Part shown: one piece after another, positions 1-8,025 of the stretch | How the letters are laid out: every line of letters begins with the position of its first letter | How positions within the stretch are numbered: position 1 is the first letter of the stretch | Source: CAZHZT01 sp964537285 | Lineage (GTDB): Bacteria; Bacteroidota; Bacteroidia; Chitinophagales; Saprospiraceae | Reading direction: 5' to 3' | Assembly: GCA_964537285.1 (NCBI GenBank) | Contig: CAZHZT010000087.1 | Span: forward strand, 1-23,840 | Length of the DNA: 23,840 nt | Made by a program: the position numbers and the translations under genes | Notes under the pieces: generated by a model | The model's input: only the letters and a program-made list of their open reading frames with translations | Databases searched by the model: none | What the model was told of the DNA's origin: nothing

Positions 1-13
1 TTCCTTCCAATTT

Positions 14-127
14 TCAAAGAACTGCTCTTAATTTTTTTTGTATGGTTTTAAAATTCGAAAACAAATGTTCACTGGTATCGAGGGAGCAATTGTTGTTAAA
101 ATCACTAAACACATTCCCCTTAATACC
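14..127 (-). pseudogene. Remnant of the lost C-terminal part of the truncated paralogue
   Basis: Reading on past the TGA at 128-130 in the same frame gives about 38 further codons before another TGA at 14-16. They begin GIKGNVFSDFNNNCSLD. This lines up residue for residue with the intact neighbour (1495-4425), whose matching stretch is NLAGQVVYDENTNCLID, the start of its carboxypeptidase-regulatory/SdrD-B-like domain. The stop stands where the intact gene has a Gln codon (CAA). Similarity fades after about 30 codons. This is direct sequence evidence that the upstream gene once continued. The rest of the C-terminus, including any sorting domain, is not in the window. Confidence 0.72.
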
Positions 128-1297
128 TCACGAATAGACATTGCCAAAAGAGTCTGTTTTTAAAAGGGTCATACTAAAGAAAGAAGGAAACTCTTCGGAT
201 GATCCAAAAATAGCGTAGTGATCATCGGGTAGCAATTCGATACTTACCCCACCAGAGGTCCCTGCTCCCAGCCAATAAAGAGGATCCATCCATTCGAGTA
301 CCTGATTTTGGTTCAATTTAAAATTAACCCAGGTCACATTACCCAGAACCATTAATCTTCCGGTTACTATAGCTCCACTATCAGGGGTAGCCACGATTCC
401 TTCTCCCCTCCAATAGGGATAATTTGTGATGGTTTCCCGGAACAGTAATTGTCCATTGGAGTCAATTTTATATACGGAAGGTGCCCAGCCATTATTTATC
501 AATGAGTTACTCTGTCCGGTTAACCAAAGGTTTCCTTGATTATCTACATCAAAGCTGGTTATTTCATCCGTATCTTCCGGAAAAGCATAAATTTCTGATT
601 GCAAAATATTCCCCGCCGTGTCTAATCTGGCCCAGAAGGCATTTTGCTGCGAATCGCCGTTAACATCGGTGCGGCAATCTCCGATGATTATATATTCTCC
701 ATCAGCATTTTCATAAACGCCTCTGGCATATGAAAAACTCAATCCTGTTGAATACCAGTGTGTAGTCCAGAGCGGATTACCCAATGAATCCAGTTTGGCG
801 ATCACCGCGGTCTTACAGCTCGCACATTCCGGCGATTCGTAATAACTTTCTACGCCACATGCAAGCACCCCGCCATCTGAAGTTCGGATAACATCAAGGA
901 AATCTGTAGCCTTCAATGTGTCCGTGAATGCCCATTGTGGGTTCCCCACTGTATCTGTCAATTGCACATAACCACCAGATGTTGCTTTAATACCTGCTGC
1001 GAGGTAAGTTCCGTCGTCATGAGCATATACTGATCTCAAGTATACATTGGGTTCCTGCTCTACGACCCATAACTGTTCTCCTTCCGGGTCAGCACGAACG
1101 ATGATGCCTACATCTTCCCCAGAAGGATAGTACTCGCCGGCCATTAAGAACCCACCGTCGGGGGTAAGCACCATATCGAAGGCGTTGCTCTTCATTAGTC
1201 CAGGGTAATAGTGTATCCAGTCTTGAGCAACGAGGAGATTAAAGCAAATACTTAAGAGAACGATCCAAAAGGATTGGAGGAAATAATATTTTTTCAT
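128..1297 (-). CDS. Truncated secreted propeller-like protein, paralogue of the next gene
   Basis: Encodes 389 residues from ATG 1297. An in-frame extension to 1342 exists, but those 15 codons come from the hairpin element at 1314-1424. The ATG at 1297 begins a good signal peptide (MKKYYFLQSFW, hydrophobic core, cut near VAQD). The body holds repeated blades of the form TPDGGFLMAG ... I-RAD-EG--LW, seen again as TSDGGVLACG and TPDSGAIVTG. They suggest a beta-propeller of the outer-membrane or surface type. It matches the first ~400 residues of the 976-residue neighbour throughout, so the pair arose by tandem duplication. It stops at TGA 128-130, just after the propeller, at LLKTDSFGNVYS, where the neighbour continues into its regulatory, DUF-type and T9SS sorting domains. 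Without the sorting domain the product would not be anchored by T9SS. It is probably a decaying gene, although the propeller is fully open and may still be made. Function unknown. Confidence 0.8.
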   Translation of the reverse strand: MKKYYFLQSFWIVLLSICFNLLVAQDWIHYYPGLMKSNAFDMVLTPDGGFLMAGEYYPSGEDVGIIVRADPEGEQLWVVEQEPNVYLRSVYAHDDGTYLAAGIKATSGGYVQLTDTVGNPQWAFTDTLKATDFLDVIRTSDGGVLACGVESYYESPECASCKTAVIAKLDSLGNPLWTTHWYSTGLSFSYARGVYENADGEYIIIGDCRTDVNGDSQQNAFWARLDTAGNILQSEIYAFPEDTDEITSFDVDNQGNLWLTGQSNSLINNGWAPSVYKIDSNGQLLFRETITNYPYWRGEGIVATPDSGAIVTGRLMVLGNVTWVNFKLNQNQVLEWMDPLYWLGAGTSGGVSIELLPDDHYAIFGSSEEFPSFFSMTLLKTDSFGNVYS

Positions 1298-1313
1298 AGC
1301 AATTAAGTTTGTC

Positions 1314-1424
1314 GTCCTTTGACAAATTGTGTGGAACTTCAAAATGATAACCCTCGAATACCTTTGTGGCTGAAGGGGTTACCATTTTGAAGTTCCATTT
1401 TTTCACAATTTCTGTCAAAGAACT
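1314..1424 (-). repeat. Hairpin repeat element, copy 1
   Basis: A ~111-bp imperfect palindrome. On the minus strand it begins AGTTCTTTGACAGAAATTGTG and ends in the reverse complement of a similar arm (ACACAATTTGTCAAAG). The arms are about 40-48 nt with small indels, and a ~22-nt centre carries CCACAAAGG. It matches copy 2 (6040-6149) with about 13 differences counted by eye, but lies in the opposite orientation. It sits between the intact gene (stop at 1495) and the truncated paralogue (start at 1297). It supplies the spurious 5' codons of the latter and probably forms a long RNA hairpin in any read-through transcript. It has no coding capacity, so it would be a MITE- or REP-like non-autonomous element. 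Confidence 0.75.
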
Positions 1425-1494
1425 AATTTGTAATATTATTTAAAAAGCAGATGGCCAAGCCCAAGTTGGAGGCCTTACAGCTCTGTTAATCTAT

Positions 1495-4425
1495 TTAATC
1501 AGTAACCAATTTGCCATTGGCCACGACCCTTCCCTTGTGTTCTATTACAAAGAAATAAAGACCCTGCTGAAGACTTCCTCTGTCCAGCCGCCATTGATGA
1601 CCATGGAACACTTCTCTACGGACTTCTCTGCCCAATGCATCAAAAAGAATAAAACTTGCATTTTGCAAGGGGTTGCTACCCTCCCATTTCAATATGGCTG
1701 ATTGTTTAAAGGGATTAGGATAGACCTTTAAAACATTTTCTGTTGCCCCTAATTCCTTTGTAGATACTACCTGAACTTCTAAAAAGTTTTCTCCGACACG
1801 ATGAACGGTTTCGTTAGTAATCACTGGAGGATTAAAATCAAAATAAATGGCTGCCTGATTAAAAATCTCCGTGCCAATGGGATTATCCGGCAACTGACGT
1901 ATACGGAAGTTTACAAAACCATGCGAAGCCGGTTCATTTATATTACTATCCGGGAGCATAATATCATCAAAAATAAAGGCAAGAGAGCCGTCTTTTTCTA
2001 ATCTAAATACATAATCATGACTACTTGCCCCTAGTTGAATGCTTCCCAAGTCGAGATAGTTAGATAAGGTGTCGCGAATCTCTACCCGAAAAGCTGTATC
2101 CGTTCCGGTATTTTGAAACCTGATGCGGTATTCGATGTCTGTATTCTTTTCTATAAAATGTTCCGCCCCGTATCCTTTAGGAAAACCTGCTTTATCATTG
2201 GGATCCCAAGAGCCAATATTTTCCTGACAATCAACAGAAATAAAGGGACTTGCATCGTTCTGAGAAAACTGATTGACAAAGCCGAGGCTTACATTGCCGA
2301 GGCTATCCGTTCCACTGCCTTCCAAAGTTAAAGACGGGAAATCACCCAAGGGGTGGCCAGGTGCTTGCTCCGCTCCCAGGTAGTAGGTTCCTCCTGTAGC
2401 CGGCAAGACAATGAAAAAGGTATCCTGGCTATTCAACAAAAAGCTATCAGCTATCGGCTTGACCATCAAAGAATCTTCAACAACAATAAAGTTGAGGTAA
2501 TCCGTCATATCCCCCATTCCACTATTTATGATGTAGAAATGAGCAGAATCGCCGGTACATTCCGCTTTTACATCTATAATCGCACCACTCCAAGAAGTAT
2601 CAGGCGGCAAACAGATAGTATCCGGATAAATATGTGCTTCCACACAGTGCGTAAAACCCATAATAGAAGTGTCACATTCCAGTGTGGTATATATCTTGAA
2701 ATGGCCACATTCCTCCATATCAACGGAATCCAGTAAAAACGTATATGTTGCTCCCTGGACATCTATCCAGGGTACTTCACTACTATCTACGGTAATAAAG
2801 GGATCAAAGGTCGCTTCCAAGTAAGTGTTTGCAGCAGGCGTTGTTCCCGTATTGCAATATTTAACATAGTAAATATTGGGGAAGCAACGTCTTAAAAATG
2901 GAGTAGATACATCCACTTCCAAATTTGGACAGCTAATGTTGGCTTGCAAGGGATAATCTACGATGATCGTATCACTTCCCGGCCCAATATTCAGATTGAT
3001 TGGACCGGAGCACTCCCCCCAGTAAGCAGAGTTGCCAATCAACTGAAGGACGTATTCCCCTGTATCGATAGGCATTTTGTAGAAACCATTTTCATCTGTA
3101 GACGCATATAATATTTGATCGTTACCAATTATTTTAATCATACGGTTTTTCAGAGGCCTTTCAGGAGAGTCAATCAGACAATTAGTATTTTCATCGTAAA
3201 CAACTTGTCCAGCCAGATTTTGGGAAAAAACATTGGCAAAAGAGTCTGTTTTTAATAAAACCATTTTGTTTAGTTCAGGCTCTACCATATACTGATTCCC
3301 GAGGATGGCAAAGCCACCATTTGGCAGACTTTCTATGGCTACTCCTCTTTTAGTGCCTTCACCAAGCCACTCGAAAGAGTTTGTCCAAACTGAATTAAGC
3401 TGCCCGTCTACTTTGAATGTAATCCAGTCGCCACTTCCACCTCCATTAAAATTGACGGAATTGACTACGGCACCTCCATCCGGGGTAAGGGTAATTCCGG
3501 TAGCATACCAAATGGAGTAATCGTCGTAATAATTTGAGGATAATAATTGACCGTCAGGACTTACTTTGTAAATACCTGCTAAAGTTGGCCCATTGACCAA
3601 TTCTTTATATTTTCCTACAATCCAATAGTTTCCCAGGCTATCCGTTTCAAAATCTGCTACCGTATTACTTTGATCTGGCGTGTAAAAGATTTCATTTTGA
3701 ATCAAATTACCGGAGGTATCTATTTTTGCCCAGAAAATATCACCGTCCTCGACCATGTCCTCATCTGAAATGCATTGACCAAGCAGGATGTAGTTTCCAT
3801 CTGAATGAACATGAACTCTGGACGCTCCCGACTCTTCATAGTTCGAATCAGACCAGTTGTACTGCCAGGATAAGTTTGCTTGTGCATCAAACTTAAGTAA
3901 AAATGCAAAAGACGTTTCAGCGTTGTTTGGTAATTCAATACTTTCTGTTCCACATGCCAAAATGCCTCCATCAGAGGTTGGGATAATATCTGTGATCATT
4001 TGTTTAGAAGCATTCTGTCCGTAATATTCCCACTGGACGTTTCCCACTGAATCCATAACCTGGATATACGCTACAAAATTAAAAGGAAAGTCTGTGAAAA
4101 ATAAACCAGCTGCCAGATACTTATTACTATTTGTTTCGGCGCATGAAACTTTGCGAATAGCTTGATCAACAGGTAATATTTTCTGCCATTCTTTATTCCC
4201 TTCACTGTCTGTTTTTATAATTATTGAGGGATTTGAAGGAACTAAACTATCTACCACAGTGGTTCCGGCCAAAAGAAACCCTCCATCAGGAGTAATGACC
4301 ATATCGCTGGACCAGCCGTGCCCCGACTCGGGATAGCGTTTGATCCATTCTTGTGTTTGACCTATATTTGAAAAATTAAAAATAATTAGGACGTTTAGAA
4401 AAAAATATAAAAGCAACTTTTTCAT
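1495..4425 (-). CDS. Secreted propeller-like protein with T9SS type A sorting domain
   Basis: 976 residues. A signal peptide (MKKLLLYFFLNVLIIFNFS, cut near GQTQE) is followed at ~25-405 by propeller-like blades with repeated TPDGGFLLAG / TSDGGILACG / TPDGGAVVNS turns and I-KTD-EG--W strands. At ~410-475 comes a carboxypeptidase-regulatory or SdrD-B-like fold (AGQVVYDENTNCLID ... TDENGFYKMPIDTGEY). At ~480-740 there are DUF11/Ig-like segments. At ~750-885 there is a DUF7619-type domain (SWDPNDKAGFP, RIRFQNTGTDTA, AAIYFDFNPPVITNE). At ~900-976 is a Por-type sorting domain (VYPNPFKQSAILKW, LFDALGREV, LQQGLYFFVIEHKG). Export by Sec and then T9SS, with removal of the C-terminal domain at the surface, is what the family predicts. 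The substrate is unknown. It is transcribed divergently from the gene at 4623, and its 3' neighbour is its own truncated copy. Confidence 0.9.
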   Translation of the reverse strand: MKKLLLYFFLNVLIIFNFSNIGQTQEWIKRYPESGHGWSSDMVITPDGGFLLAGTTVVDSLVPSNPSIIIKTDSEGNKEWQKILPVDQAIRKVSCAETNSNKYLAAGLFFTDFPFNFVAYIQVMDSVGNVQWEYYGQNASKQMITDIIPTSDGGILACGTESIELPNNAETSFAFLLKFDAQANLSWQYNWSDSNYEESGASRVHVHSDGNYILLGQCISDEDMVEDGDIFWAKIDTSGNLIQNEIFYTPDQSNTVADFETDSLGNYWIVGKYKELVNGPTLAGIYKVSPDGQLLSSNYYDDYSIWYATGITLTPDGGAVVNSVNFNGGGSGDWITFKVDGQLNSVWTNSFEWLGEGTKRGVAIESLPNGGFAILGNQYMVEPELNKMVLLKTDSFANVFSQNLAGQVVYDENTNCLIDSPERPLKNRMIKIIGNDQILYASTDENGFYKMPIDTGEYVLQLIGNSAYWGECSGPINLNIGPGSDTIIVDYPLQANISCPNLEVDVSTPFLRRCFPNIYYVKYCNTGTTPAANTYLEATFDPFITVDSSEVPWIDVQGATYTFLLDSVDMEECGHFKIYTTLECDTSIMGFTHCVEAHIYPDTICLPPDTSWSGAIIDVKAECTGDSAHFYIINSGMGDMTDYLNFIVVEDSLMVKPIADSFLLNSQDTFFIVLPATGGTYYLGAEQAPGHPLGDFPSLTLEGSGTDSLGNVSLGFVNQFSQNDASPFISVDCQENIGSWDPNDKAGFPKGYGAEHFIEKNTDIEYRIRFQNTGTDTAFRVEIRDTLSNYLDLGSIQLGASSHDYVFRLEKDGSLAFIFDDIMLPDSNINEPASHGFVNFRIRQLPDNPIGTEIFNQAAIYFDFNPPVITNETVHRVGENFLEVQVVSTKELGATENVLKVYPNPFKQSAILKWEGSNPLQNASFILFDALGREVRREVFHGHQWRLDRGSLQQGLYFFVIEHKGRVVANGKLVTD

Positions 4426-4464
4426 AGGGACTATTTCGTTGTTTATTGAATACTGAACACATTA

Positions 4465-4496
4465 CAAAGGTGAGGGAGATAGAAGAGAGTTTCAAT
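4465..4496 (-). promoter_or_regulatory. Candidate promoter of the 976-residue gene
   Basis: On the minus strand ATTG (4493-4496) is followed after 20 nt by CACCTTTG (4465-4472). This is one mismatch from the Bacteroidota -7 consensus TAnnTTTG, at close to the usual 19-nt spacing. It lies about 40 nt upstream of the ATG at 4425. The pattern match is by eye only and the -33 half is weak. Confidence 0.35.
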
Positions 4497-4595
4497 AACA
4501 TATTTTTATTTTTCTGAAAAACTATTTTTTATAAAAAACTGTTTATCTTACTCTTATAATTTTTTACTGAAAAAAATAGTTAAACAAGCCCAATA

Positions 4596-4603
4596 TACTT
4601 TTG
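4596..4603 (+). promoter_or_regulatory. Candidate -7 box (TACTTTTG) of the plus-strand gene
   Basis: TACTTTTG fits the Bacteroidota sigma-A -7 consensus TAnnTTTG exactly. It lies 19 nt before the ATG at 4623, so the leader would be only about 10-15 nt. I see no clear TTTG -33 box at the usual distance in the poly-A stretch upstream. The 197-bp divergent spacer (4426-4622) is very AT-rich and also holds an 11-bp inverted repeat (AACTATTTTTT 4520-4530 / AAAAAATAGTT 4571-4581) that could be an operator or mere base composition. Confidence 0.45.
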
Positions 4604-4622
4604 CTACACACAACACTACATC

Positions 4623-6032
4623 ATGCCTAAAACCACCCCACAATTCTATCATTTCCTTCGCCTCTTTTCTGTCACAGAGCGAAACAGGATCCATCAACTC
4701 ATTGCTTCTCCATATTTCAACAAAAGGAAAGATGTACTGCAACTCTTTGAAATAGCTGATGACGCGATTAGAAAAGGCCAGGGGTGGCCGGGGATGGAAA
4801 AAACCTACGAACAGCTCTATCCTGGCGAAGCATTTGAAAAAAACCGCTGGCACAAGACCTGCAGCATACTACAGAAGCTACTGGAAACCTATCTCATTCA
4901 GCAATCTTTTGACAAAGAGCACAGCTTGCAAAAAATTTGGCTCTCCAAAGCATTTCGAGAACGGCAGCTTGCGGATGCCGGCCGGAAAGCCATTAAAATT
5001 GCTCAAAAGGAACAACTCAAACAGCCCCACCGTGGAGCTGATTATTTTGAATTATCCTATAAAATTTCTTTGGAGGAGTTCTACTTCGCCTCTAAAGAAA
5101 AGCGCCTCGGAGACCACCATTTACAACAGCTTTCTGATACACTCGACGTCACTTATGTCATCCGAAAGCTGCGTTATGCCTGTCTAACCATTGCGCACAG
5201 CACCCTTAATCCCCAGGATTATGAGATTGGCCTACTACCTTCGTTGCTGAGCGATTTGGAAACTTCTAAACTACTGGATGAAACCGCTGTCAGCTTGTAC
5301 TATAACTGTTACCGAATGCTCTCCACATCAGATGGAACCACTTATTTCAATCTGTTAACCGATCTGCTTTTACAGCATGATGATATTCTTCCGACCGAAG
5401 AAATGCGCGACCTTTTCCTCATGACGATTAACTATTGTATTCGACAGCTCAATACCAGCAAAAAGGGATTTGCCGAGCCAGGATTAAAACTCTTCAAACA
5501 CGGTCTTCTAAAAGGGTTGCTTTTGCGATCAGGAAAACTTTCGCGCTACACTTATTACAATTGCTTTATCATGGCGCTCAGCGCCAATGAATACGATTGG
5601 GCAGAACAGTTTCTGGATGAATATCAAAAAGTACTGGAACGAACGCACAGGCAAGAGATGTATGATTTTTGCCGTATGCGCTTGTACTATGAACAAAAAC
5701 GCTATGATGAAGCCCTTAAACTTTTGAATTTCATTAATTATCCAGACCTGTTATTCCAATTATCTGCCCGGGTCATTCAGCTCAAAATTTACTACGAAAC
5801 TGACGAGCTCGATTTGCTCCAATCTCAAATTGATGCGCTACGTACCTTTCTCCAGAGAAAGAAAATGATGGGCTATCACCGCGGAAACTTCCAGAATATT
5901 ATTCGATATATGCAAAAACTGGTAAACCGGAATCCGTTTGATCAGAAAGAGACGGAGAAAATAAGGAAAGAGGTAGAGGAAGAAGAGGTGTTGACGGAGA
6001 GGGGGTGGTTTGTGAAACAATTGAATTCTTAG
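4623..6032 (+). CDS. Hypothetical helical (TPR-like) cytoplasmic protein
   Basis: 469 residues from ATG 4623 to TAG 6030-6032. I do not recognise a named family. There is no signal peptide or membrane segment, so it should be cytoplasmic. Composition and spacing point to an all-helical protein. Residues ~5-110 are compact and aromatic-rich (FYHFLRLFSVTERNRIHQLI, SPYFNKR). Residues ~300-430 resemble helical hairpins of a degenerate TPR/solenoid, for example YDWAEQFLDEYQKVL, RMRLYYEQKRYDEALKLLNF and DELDLLQSQIDALRTFL. The C-terminus is charged (KEVEEEEVLTERGW). It is the only plus-strand gene in the window and runs divergently from the T9SS cargo gene. Hairpin element copy 2 begins 7 bp after its stop. 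Its work is unknown; TPR-like proteins usually serve as interaction scaffolds, which is only a family-level hint. Confidence 0.85.
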   Translation: MPKTTPQFYHFLRLFSVTERNRIHQLIASPYFNKRKDVLQLFEIADDAIRKGQGWPGMEKTYEQLYPGEAFEKNRWHKTCSILQKLLETYLIQQSFDKEHSLQKIWLSKAFRERQLADAGRKAIKIAQKEQLKQPHRGADYFELSYKISLEEFYFASKEKRLGDHHLQQLSDTLDVTYVIRKLRYACLTIAHSTLNPQDYEIGLLPSLLSDLETSKLLDETAVSLYYNCYRMLSTSDGTTYFNLLTDLLLQHDDILPTEEMRDLFLMTINYCIRQLNTSKKGFAEPGLKLFKHGLLKGLLLRSGKLSRYTYYNCFIMALSANEYDWAEQFLDEYQKVLERTHRQEMYDFCRMRLYYEQKRYDEALKLLNFINYPDLLFQLSARVIQLKIYYETDELDLLQSQIDALRTFLQRKKMMGYHRGNFQNIIRYMQKLVNRNPFDQKETEKIRKEVEEEEVLTERGWFVKQLNS

Positions 6033-6039
6033 TTTTTTT

Positions 6040-6149
6040 AGTTCTTTGACATAAATTGTGGAAAATGGAACTTCAAAATGATAAGCCTTTCAACCACAAG
6101 GGCATTCAAGGGTTATCATTTCGAAGTTCCACACAATTTGTCAAAGAAG
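6040..6149 (+). repeat. Hairpin repeat element, copy 2
   Basis: A ~110-bp imperfect palindrome beginning AGTTCTTTGACATAAATTG and ending CCACACAATTTGTCAAAG. The left arm carries two short insertions (TA and about five A/G bases) relative to the right arm; otherwise the arms pair over about 40 bp (shared core TGGAACTTC-AAATGATAA). The centre is TTTCAACCACAAGGGCATTC. It is the inverted partner of copy 1 (1314-1424). It starts 7 bp after the stop of the plus-strand gene, so it could also end that transcript. The small ORF that starts inside it at 6056 is a by-product of the repeat. Confidence 0.75.
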
Positions 6150-6247
6150 GAGATATCATAAAATCAATAACTATCCATGATATGGAGTCAGAGATTACCA
6201 AAGCCACGGAAATATTTGGAGAAATTGACACGGACTTATGACAAACA

Positions 6248-6300
6248 CTTTCACCATATTTCCAAGTTAAGTACTCTGAAACCTGGAAATATGATGAAAG
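6248..6300 (-). terminator. Hairpin downstream of the DUF4139 gene
   Basis: Arms 6248-6264 and 6284-6300 pair over 17 bp with one mismatch (right arm TGGAAATATGATGAAAG, left arm its near-complement) around a 19-nt loop. It lies 14 bp beyond the stop of the minus-strand gene at 6314, the place expected for a terminator or a 3' stabiliser. There is no clean U-run after it on the minus strand, so simple intrinsic termination is uncertain. The rest of 6150-6313 holds no gene I can support. Confidence 0.5.
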
Positions 6301-6313
6301 GAATTTCTAGATT

Positions 6314-7936
6314 TTACCTTCGCTTAATCACCACAAACTCTTTCTCAGGATACTTCATTTCGTAGGAAAAATGCCACTCTTTTGATTGTCCGGGTTTTAG
6401 GGGAATCTCCCAGTGGAGATAACCATCCGTTTCATTGACAGTCGCCCCATCGGCTTTATCTAATTTAAGCTCAATTCCTTTTTGCATAGATACAGGGATT
6501 TGATCAGTGACACGAAGGGTAAGCGGGAAGCTTTTATTGTTTTTTGCAGTAAGCGTAACCTTATAATCTTTTACCTCATTACCAGAGAGTACTTTCGGAC
6601 TTGTGAACGTTCTGGCATCCCTTTCAAGTAAAATACCCGGTACTTCTCCTAGTGAAACCTCCATTTGATCATTAAAAACCAAGTCATCTAAAAAAGATTC
6701 CCCCATATATTGTCCCTCAGAATAAAGAATAACCTTGCCCGGAAGTAAATTATGAGAACTGAATTGGCTTACTTTACTAACAAGGTATACTTTATTGCTT
6801 AGCGAAGCATACACCACATATTCATAAATGGCGGGCAGCTCCAATTCTTTTATAAAGAGAAAAAGATTACTGCTACCATGAGGAATAGTCTGGGGTCTTT
6901 CTACCCGATATGAAAAATAGTTCTGGCCATCCATTTCGGCAATCAACGACTCATAATCCATAGAATTTCTGATAATTCCTATCTTTTCTTCATAAGTTTC
7001 CGGATCAAAAGTTACAATGGTATCCGTATCAGGAAGATAAGAGGCAAAAATCGGCTCTAACCTAGGTAAGCGTTGATCATCTGCGGGTTTAGCATTGGAA
7101 AAAACCAACGGAATGCTATCCCAATTCATGTAAGTCTGTTGATAAATTTCTGCTTCCATTTTGATGCGGAGCGGTTTATCTTTCCCTGGAGCTTCGAAAG
7201 TGTAGACCGGCGACCAAGAAGCTCCCGACGAGTAAAATGACACTTTTAATTGCCCCTTAACGCTATTTTCAGTCCTTACATTAACCAACAAACTGCGTTT
7301 CCGGCTGGATTTTTGCGCATTCTGAAGCTTTGAAATCTTGCTATTCAGAGCAGAAATTTTTCGTTTTAGAATAGCTTGTGCTTCTTTATTTTCTACTTCC
7401 AGGTTGCGAATTTCAAATTGTTTGGTTCTGTAAAAGCTGGTAAATTTACTCAATTCATCAACAGCAAAGCGTTCTTCCTGGCCTGTAAGCTTGCTGTTAT
7501 CGTCCAGGATCTTTCTTTCTTGTTGAAACACTTGCAGTTCCTGTGCTTTCCAATCCAAAGCCTTTTGCAGCTGCTTTATGGAATCTTTCAGGGAAGCAAT
7601 TTCTTTAGAGTTATCCACTTTTGAAGGAATGAGATCATTCTTTTCGCGAACATTGGTAACGCGAATACCTTCACCATCAATCCTTAAGGATCTGTAAATA
7701 AGATTATTATTTTTTTCCGGAAAAGAAATTTTCAGGATTTGTTCTCCCTTTTGCAGGCTTAAACTTTCTTCAAATTTCATTTCGCAACCTTTCAGGTAAA
7801 GCGTTGCTTCGCTTAATTTAGGATTAATTACAATAGGTTCTTGCGCATTTCCCAAATGGATAAAAGTTGTAAAAAAGGAAATAAAGAGTAGCGATGAGTA
7901 GAGTACAGAACTCTCCCAGAAATTCTTGGTTGCCAT
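6314..7936 (-). CDS. Exported DUF4140/DUF4139 (mucoidy inhibitor A-like) protein
   Basis: 540 residues. The N-terminus has a signal-like segment (residues ~10-31, LYSSLLFISFFTTFIHLGNAQ) with a likely cleavage after NAQ. Residues ~35-105 fit the DUF4140 N-terminal domain (SEATLYLKGCEM, EQILKISFPE, SLRIDGEGIRVTNV). A long coiled coil follows at ~108-215 (IASLKDSIKQLQKAL ... ISALNSKISKLQ). Residues ~225-540 fit DUF4139, with the typical FYSSGASWSPVYTF start, the TYMNWDSIPLVFSNA motif, a KDYKVTLTAKN strand and a final IPLKPGQSKEWHFSYEMKYP. The role of this family is unclear; 'mucoidy inhibitor A' is the inherited name. The length is normal for the family and the frame is intact. It lies 89 bp downstream of the broken toxin gene on the same strand but has its own spacer. 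Location is probably periplasm or cell envelope. Confidence 0.88.
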   Translation of the reverse strand: MATKNFWESSVLYSSLLFISFFTTFIHLGNAQEPIVINPKLSEATLYLKGCEMKFEESLSLQKGEQILKISFPEKNNNLIYRSLRIDGEGIRVTNVREKNDLIPSKVDNSKEIASLKDSIKQLQKALDWKAQELQVFQQERKILDDNSKLTGQEERFAVDELSKFTSFYRTKQFEIRNLEVENKEAQAILKRKISALNSKISKLQNAQKSSRKRSLLVNVRTENSVKGQLKVSFYSSGASWSPVYTFEAPGKDKPLRIKMEAEIYQQTYMNWDSIPLVFSNAKPADDQRLPRLEPIFASYLPDTDTIVTFDPETYEEKIGIIRNSMDYESLIAEMDGQNYFSYRVERPQTIPHGSSNLFLFIKELELPAIYEYVVYASLSNKVYLVSKVSQFSSHNLLPGKVILYSEGQYMGESFLDDLVFNDQMEVSLGEVPGILLERDARTFTSPKVLSGNEVKDYKVTLTAKNNKSFPLTLRVTDQIPVSMQKGIELKLDKADGATVNETDGYLHWEIPLKPGQSKEWHFSYEMKYPEKEFVVIKRR

Positions 7937-8025
7937 ACTTGTTGGTATTGGATTAGGAATTGTTTACACTCCAATAACGATAGGATAAAAGAAAGGAACA
8001 GGTTCTAGGTAAAAAAATCACTTTC

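Noticed and set aside
1298..1342. Upstream ATG at 1342 for the truncated paralogue
   Set aside because: Those codons lie partly in the hairpin element and would put charged residues before the signal peptide; the ATG at 1297 matches the intact paralogue's start.
2353..2736. 127-codon plus-strand frame inside the 976-residue gene
   Set aside because: It is antisense to a well-supported domain-bearing gene, with no start signal and no recognisable domain.
4520..4581. 11-bp inverted repeat in the divergent spacer as an operator
   Set aside because: It is almost pure A/T in an A/T-rich spacer, with 40 bp between arms, so chance is a sufficient explanation.
6056..6310. Small plus-strand frame from 6056, stopping at 6239-6241 and open again to 6308
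   Set aside because: It starts inside the hairpin element and is short. The part after the stop looks faintly protein-like but has no recognisable match, so neither a gene nor a relic is supported.
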